The notes beneath the pieces are model-generated. The model searched no databases and was not told the origin of the DNA. It saw only the letters and a list, made by a program, of their open reading frames with translations. A program made the position numbers and the translations under genes. From Vermamoeba vermiformis (Eukaryota > Tubulinea > Echinamoebida), in NCBI GenBank assembly GCA_045837725.1, contig JBEWZL010000156.1, positions 62,001-126,000 on the forward strand: DNA of 64,000 bases, read 5' to 3'. This document shows, one piece after another, positions 58,501-64,000 of this stretch. Positions within the stretch are counted from its first letter, which is position 1. Each line of letters opens with the position of its first letter.

Positions 58501-59490
58501 TCACTTTGACACCCAAAATTGACACGCCACCGACAAGTCTCGATTTTGATCAGATTCGCATCTTTGACAGATGTCCGCTACATTACTATTATCAATATGT
58601 TTTGAAGATGCCTATTCAGCCAACCTTCCTGATGGCCTATCAAACAGGTACGTATCATTTTTCAATTCGATACTATTCTAACTCCCTTTAAGCGTTCAAA
58701 AACACCTTGACCGCGTTGTTTGAAAACGAGCGATCTTTTGAGGCCAGCGACGAATCTGGCGAACCCAAACGAACGTTCAACTTTTTGGAGTTAATGCACA
58801 AATTTAACGATGATCTTAAGACACTAGGTACGTTATTTATAAGTATATAACGATCAATTCTAACATTTTTTAGGTTTTCCTAACATCGTCGAAGTTGATC
58901 CGAAGAAATACAGCTCGGCAATGGCAGCTCTTGAAGAATACTTTGACAAAGATTACGAAGGATTTAAAGGAATTAATCAGCCGTTCTCTATTAAGATTGA
59001 TTTAAAGGCACCGTTAGATCAGCTTAAGAACTTGAAAGATTCGAACAACGATCAAAGTTTCACGATCACCGGAAATTTCCACAGAGTTTTCGAAGACAAC
59101 GAAGTACATCATTTTTACACGTACACTGAAGGTTATATTCCTGAAGAGCAAGTCAAATTTGTGCAAAGCGTTTTGGCACTGGCTTATTATCAAACGTACA
59201 ATTTATTGCCGAGAAAAATCACCACAGAGTTTGTCAACCATAATTTCTACACGTAAGTATAGAACTATTGCTAATAGTAGGTGTATTAATGTATTATTAT
59301 CGGTAGTATTAAGAAGCTGAAGTTGAGTCCGGATATGAGTACCATTGAAGAGACGTACAAATTGTTACAATCGCTTGCAAATAACGTGCGCCAATCAGTG
59401 TTTCAAGCACAACCGAGCTTTTCAAAGTGTTTGTTCTGCAACTTTAATCACAGCTGCCCTTCGGCCATGTTGAAGAACAAACGAAAATAA
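55531..59490 (+). CDS. UvrD/Rep-type helicase with degenerate AddB/Cas4-like nuclease C-terminus
   Basis: About thirteen exons from ATG 55531 to TAA 59490 encode roughly 1,050 residues. SF1A helicase motifs: Q-like ADADQKKVI, motif I GPGTGKT, motif II VIVDEVQDINP, motif III LFGDDDLAIFRWRGA (the usual Gln after GDDD is Leu), motif IV LANNYRSPAPIL, IVLAVRSKNEM, and motif VI EEERRLVYMLLTRAKKKF. Motif V is degenerate: TTLWNLRNNEYDYVIFSG lacks the usual THxxKGLE. The C-terminus has FDRCPLHYYYQYV and CLFCNFNHSC, the cysteine pattern that holds an Fe-S cluster in AddB/Cas4 nucleases, but the expected GxxDR and DxK residues are replaced (GNFHRV, HFYTYTEG). UvrD-AddB fusions are typical of bacteria, so ancient transfer is likely. 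A DNA repair role is inferred. Confidence 0.8.
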
Positions 59491-59650
59491 ACAAAGGCAT
59501 TTCAGTGAAGTAATTGCAGTGAATTAATTAATGTTATTGAAGGAAGTCAAATTGATGAAATATTCGCTTAAACGAAGAAATTTATAAGTGGGTGGATCCG
59601 GATCGCCAAATAATGTTCCATTTAATAAAAGCTGTGAATTACTCTTTTAG

Positions 59651-62306
59651 CTAAACAAATGATACAATACAAATAACTGCCAACAACGTTACACTAAGCC
59701 ACTGACATGCAGGTGCACTAGATACTTCAGACTGAGTGACAGGCACAAAGGAACTTGTGGGCGGAATATCTCGCTCTTGACCACGCACTTCCACGCCAGT
59801 AGGACTCGTCGATACGTCTTTAATAAGCGGATTCTTGCTGTCGAGGCCTTGGGTCAGGTCGTTATTCAGATCTTGCTTTGCGTCTTTCAGATCCGCAAAC
59901 AATGCACTCAAGATATCTTGCACACTCTTTTCCGATGAATCTAAGTATATTCTAAGTTAAAATATCGATACTATTCAGTCGTACTTGTGGCGGCAAAGAT
60001 GGTGACAGAAATTGAATAAATATTCGGCTGAGTAGCATTGCCAGCGATAGAAATGCGAAAAGTAGCGTCTAATCTGCTCGCACTAAAGTTATATCTATTT
60101 GCGAGGTTGTTCAGAATGATTTGAACGTCAGTCTTGTTTAGCGTGTCAAATGTCGCAACCGTGATAACAAATCCGGCATCTATTGAAACGTTAGAATATT
60201 ACTAATAGGATTACTATAAGTACCTTTAGGACATTGCAAGGCTTCAGCTTTGTTTCCTGAAAGATCCACGGTCAAATTGTACGAGCCCAATAACCACACG
60301 ACTGACAATGTTGCACGAGGTACGGTCAAGTTGTATGGTGAGACTGGGTATGTTAAACTATTTCCTGCTGCAAAGAACGTCGGTCTATCACCCTGGATGA
60401 TATATAATTAGATTATGAAATTATTAGACACAAAGCAAATGTTGAAAAGTGGTCGGGTCAAACTTACTGCAAGATCCGTGGGAATGAACTTGTTTAAATC
60501 TCCAAAAGGAATTGTAAGATCGAAGCCATTGTTATTGACAAAGCTAAAGTAAAGCACCATAGAACTGGTGTCTATAATGTTAAGGCAGTCAAGCGAGGGT
60601 CCGACACTCGGAATGAACTCCGATGGAATGCGTTGACATTCTTGTCTGTTGACGTACGGCTGATAGCCTGCCATACACTTGCACGTTGTTGCGTTGCATC
60701 CAGCTCCACTATCGCACTCTTCGGAGCCAGTAACAATTCCATTTCCGCACACTACCAAAATTGAAATTCGTAAATTTTTCGTAAATAGATCTTGTAACTT
60801 ACCGTCAATGCATCTGCCAGCAGTGAATTCCATGCCATTCAAACAAGTGCATTGATCAGTGCAAGTGTCTTGACCGTCACATTGTTCGTTGAGGTCTAAA
60901 ACTCCGTTGCCACAGAGCGACAATCGACGGACCAGAACTAGCGTTCTATCGGTGTTGAGCGCAGTAATGACGACTTCAGAGCTCGATCCAGGACGTGCCA
61001 TATGAACTCCTTCGGTAGGTACGTCATCTGCAAGACGTCAGATTTTTGACACGTGAAAAATATTGAATGACACGTGTCATTTGTAAACGTACTCAGCGAC
61101 AGTTCTGGGCCTACGAGGAGGTAGCCATTATATTGTGTGGCTTTTCCCAATTGATCTATAATTGAATTAATACCAGATCTATTGGCAAAAGTTTCTAACG
61201 TACAAATTACGCTGTTTAGATTTGAACTATGAGCGACCAAAATGTAGTCTGAGCCAATGTGAACGGCACTGGGCATCATATTCGTTCTAACATAAGCTCG
61301 ATTGAATATGACATCTGAATTCATTCCGAAGAGATATTGAATAAGTCGAGCTTAATATGAAGGGACGTTAGTAAAGTTAAATTTGATCCGGATAGACGTT
61401 GCTAGTGGCTGGTAACCGTTATAAGACACGATTTTGTAAGCTCCGCTTGATTGTTTCAACAAAAAGTAACTGCAGTTCGTTCGATCATCATAAACGGCAA
61501 CTGGAATGTCGTACTATAAAAAGGATCAGGTTTTTAAATTATTAATTAATACGTATCGGCTTTGAATGAATACTTACACTTGAAGCAGCATAATTCACAG
61601 TAGTTATTTGACCGACCATAGCGATAGCAACGGTAGCTAAGTCTAAAGTGTGATTCGTTGGAGGCAAAGTAAATCCGAAAGTGTCCGAGCTATTTAACGA
61701 ATACAAACCCAGCGGATCGTTCTAAAAGTAATCGATATTATATATTAATAGTTTATAGATGTTACTTACGAGATTCGTAGACGTGGAAAGCGCATAGTTC
61801 GGGATTGAGTACGAGAGGACGGATGTTCCGTTGGATAAAAATAGATTGAAGTTGAAGTATTCCACGACTTCGACAGACCTCCATAAAGCAACAGCTCTAT
61901 ATTATATATTAAAAGGAATAAGTCGATATTTTAAAGTTTAAACCGCAACGAAAGCTTGTCAGGTGTGATTGACACGGATGCGACGACTTACAAGTCTCCT
62001 TTAATAATCATTATATTAGGAGCATAGTGGGGACCACTTGATTGCGACAAAATGAACTCGTTGACCTTCACAGATCCATTTTTGTCGAAGATCTTGGCGG
62101 CGATCTGCGTCTGCTCGGTTCCAACTCCAGCAACAGTGTAAACTACTACATAATCTCCGTTGCTAAATGATGCTACACGAGGATACGAAATGGTTGGGGC
62201 TTGGTTTGCTGCTCGTTCATTTATCGAAGTCCAGCTGGTTCGCGATGTACTGAGCAATCGCGGAAAAGATAACACCAACGAATACTATTGCCAATAGAGT
62301 TCTCAT
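59651..62306 (-). CDS. Distant family member J: shared C-terminal half, different N-terminal half with CGNG repeats
   Basis: ATG 62306 encodes a signal peptide (RTLLAIVFVGVIFSAIAQ). The next block, WTSINERAANQAPTISYPRV and FSNGDYVVVYTVAG, is in another frame; a 16-nt gap or one-base shift separates them. This block resembles bacterial-style propeller repeats (PRVAxLxDGxFVVxW). Two Cys-rich repeats follow: CGNGVLDLNEQCDGQDTC and CGNGIVTGSEECDSGAGC. After them the protein matches the other family members: LDCLNIIDTSSMVLYFSFVNN, GDLNKFIP, a strand-rich domain ending ALQCPK, a module FVITVATFDTL... ANRYNFSASRLDATF, and VEVRGQERDIPP before a hydrophobic GPI-type tail. The KR dipeptide of the other copies is missing. 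About 700 residues. Confidence 0.68.
61068..61079. repeat. 12-bp palindrome TGACACGTGTCA (intronic)
   Basis: Fourth copy of the palindrome, in an intron of family member J; a related TGACACGTG lies 20 bp upstream at about 61047. Confidence 0.5.
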
Positions 62307-63174
62307 TAGTGCTTCTCTTTGCAAAAATATGAATTAAAATTACAAACAGGGGACAGAAATTGAAAATATTACTGCGAGCGAAGAAATTTCGATTGATGAT
62401 TAATTCAATTTCATATTAATAGACACGACACAAAAAATGCACCCGGAAGATGAGGCATACATACTTTGCCGATAAATGGGTGCAACAGCGCAAAACCAGA
62501 AAATGACTTACGCAGTCCAAGTACTACCAGGAACTGCACATTTGCACGTGGTTATATTGCACCTGGTCCGCCATCACAATCGCCAAATCCTGCCATTGGT
62601 ACGCTCCGTGCCACCACTTGCGTTGTTCAGGGTCGAGAGCTACATGCAACTCCAACTATGCTCGGTATACTCAGCAGTGGTCACGTTAGGTGACAAGAAG
62701 TTTCATTGCTCGGTAGCCTAAGCATGGTCACGTTAGGTGACAAGAAGTTTCATGTGTATGAGTTATTACCGCCTGGTACCATAAGAAGTTCGAAGTAATC
62801 ACACTCAATAAGCAGCGTGATCCGAAGTCAGATCCTGCGCTAAAAAGAGTTCGTTAAACAAAACCTGGGTAGAGGTGGGACCAGTAGCACACAAATGTCA
62901 GTATTGACGTTAGCCAATGTTTACGAAAGGTAAGGGACATTTGTTTGCTTTACGCAGGGAAATTAATTTTAAACGCTTTCTGATTGGTCGGTGGTAAAAA
63001 TAGTGAAAAGTTCCATTCCTGTGTTTGTACGTACGAGAAACTATAAAATGTCAAGTTAGTTTGTCGAGTAATTCACTAAAACATCTGATAAGGAACAACA
63101 CGTGGCTTACCTATACACTAAAGTTTCAAGTCAGACCTAAATCCGATCAACAATCAATTCCACTTCATTCAACA
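62307..63174. other. Intergenic stretch with a tandem duplication and short ORF fragments
   Basis: This 870 bp region lies between member J (-) and the NBR1-like gene (+). A 75-codon + frame from 62466 (RNCTFARGYIAPGPPSQSPN) and a later piece (KKFEVITLNKQRDPKSDPAL, near 62787) look protein-like but are not recognised and do not join. They may be remnants of a decayed gene. Confidence 0.4.
62659..62753 (+). repeat. Tandem duplication, two units of about 48 and 47 bp
   Basis: Both units start TGCTCGGTA and end with the identical 29-bp block TGGTCACGTTAGGTGACAAG-AAGTTTCAT (62678-62706 and 62725-62753). The middle differs slightly. Confidence 0.85.
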
Positions 63175-64000
63175 ATGCAATCCACTACTTCGATTAAAGC
63201 TCAATTCAACGGCCAATTCCGTCGTTTTGCTTTGCAATCCAACACTTTCGATGCTCTTGCTGCTACGATCCACACCATGTTCAACATCTCTGAAGCTCTT
63301 GAAGTAAAAGTTCGCTATTTGGACGATGAAGGCGATGAAATAACTATTAGCTCCGATGCCGAGCTTATTTGCGCCCTTCAATCTTCCGCTGGCTGTTTGA
63401 AGATCTCCGTCGTCGCACTTCAAAAGGAGATTCAGCAGATCAACAACACCGTGCCTGCTTCTGTTGCTCTCGTTAGCGAAGAGAAAGAGTCCCAAGCAGA
63501 ACAAGATGCCAAGCCTCGCAAGCAAATGCCTGATTTTGTTCGCGAGATCATCAAGCAAAAACAAGCCAAGAAAGAGAAGCCTGTCAAAGCTGCCAAGCCC
63601 CAAAAGGCCAACGAAAACGACGAAAAGCCAAACCGTTCTGCTCATCGAGTTCGTCTCATTGCTCTACGTGACGCTCCCGACTGCGAAGAGTTCGCTCCGG
63701 ATGTACTTTTTACCAAGTCCTGGAAGATCCGCAACGTCGGTGCTTTGCCCTGGTCGACTGAGTTCAAGCTCATTCGAGTCCAAAAAGACAATGGTGCCAT
63801 GAGCCAAGTCGACGCAGTGCCAATCACTCGTGAAGTGGCTCCGAACGAAGTGTACGAAGCTACAGTCCCGATGCGCGCTCCGAACCAGCCTGGATCTTAC
63901 GAGAGCTTCTGGAGAATGACCGACAACGAAGGCAAGAAATTTGGTCCTAAGTAAGTTGATATCAGTAATATTCGCTACGAAACTACAAACTGACTTACAT
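63175..64000 (+). CDS. NBR1-like autophagy receptor (PB1 and NBR1 domains; 3' end beyond window)
   Basis: ATG 63175 opens a PB1 domain of about 80 residues: basic strand TSIKAQFNGQFRRFAL and acidic OPCA motif YLDDEGDEITISSDAEL, so it should bind both PB1 faces and could polymerise. A Lys/Glu-rich linker (about residues 95-155) follows, then the start of an NBR1 (four-Trp) domain: DVLFTKSWKIRNVGALPWST, FKLIRV, and PGSYESFWRMTDNEGKKFGP. A GTAAGT donor follows at 63952 and the window ends in the intron. NBR1/p62-type receptors link ubiquitinated cargo to Atg8; the expected UBA domain and LIR motif would lie downstream. The ORF is open upstream to 63025, but no PB1 homology lies there, so I chose 63175. 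Confidence 0.85.

Noticed and set aside
62400-62830. Possible small gene with RNCTFARGYIAPGPP and KKFEVITLNKQRD pieces
   Set aside because: The pieces lie in different frames with stops between and no recognisable family; the tandem duplication explains part of the repeated coding look.
1-64000. tRNA, rRNA or other structured RNA genes and retroelement remains
   Set aside because: No cloverleaf with A/B boxes, no rRNA-like blocks, and no reverse transcriptase, integrase or capsid motifs were seen in any frame.

Overview
The window is eukaryotic nuclear DNA from a protist. Almost every gene is cut by short AT-rich introns (mostly about 45-80 nt, GTAAGT/GTACGT-type donors, pyrimidine-poor acceptors ending in AG). 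Genes lie on both strands and very close together; two neighbouring pairs are separated by about 34-70 bp. The gene content (class C GPCR with a bacterial-type binding domain, F-box/armadillo and F-box/zinc-finger genes, Lst8, nicalin, NBR1-like and tropomodulin-like proteins) fits a free-living amoeba, most likely Amoebozoa. That placement is inference; no rRNA or marker gene is present to prove it.

The dominant feature is a dispersed array of one gene family of large secreted surface proteins. Each has a signal peptide, an N-terminal SGYPM-GANPQRN motif that looks like the start of a PQQ/quinoprotein-type beta-propeller, a long extracellular region, a membrane-proximal SEA-like or ferredoxin-like module containing an invariant KR dipeptide, a Gln/Pro/Thr-rich linker and a hydrophobic GPI-type tail. 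Copies lie on + at 3505-6308, 15755-18471, 18724-21389, 21630-27056 (split) and 27287-29987, and on - at 41213-44028, 46676-49343, 49413-52178 and 52333-55137. A tenth, distant relative at 59651-62306 (-) keeps the C-terminal half but has a different N-terminal half with two Cys-rich CGNG repeats.

Layout from left to right: tropomodulin-like LRR gene (-, cut by the edge); a possible beta-barrel protein (+); family copy A; F-box/armadillo gene; UBR-finger remnant abutting an NmrA-like gene (-); an alcohol-dehydrogenase remnant (-); a class C GPCR with an NMT1/THI5-like ectodomain (-); family copies B to E, with a PEP-synthase-type ATP-binding gene lodged inside the split copy D; nicalin (-); a protein with an embedded ubiquitin domain (+); Lst8 (+); a Cys-rich secreted protein (-); two tandem F-box/zinc-finger genes (-); family copy F (-); a Thr/Pro-rich GPI-type surface protein (+); family copies G, H and I (-); a UvrD-type helicase with an AddB/Cas4-like C-terminus (+); the distant family member J (-); and the 5' end of an NBR1-like autophagy receptor gene (+).

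Functional themes are the cell surface (family proteins, GPCR, two other secreted proteins), ubiquitin/autophagy (F-box genes, UBR finger, ubiquitin fusion, NBR1), and nutrient signalling (Lst8, GPCR). There is no operon-like logic. The shared history is mostly tandem duplication, unequal crossing-over and gene conversion within the surface family. Exon joins were read by eye from splice-site consensus and reading frame and have not been checked against transcripts.
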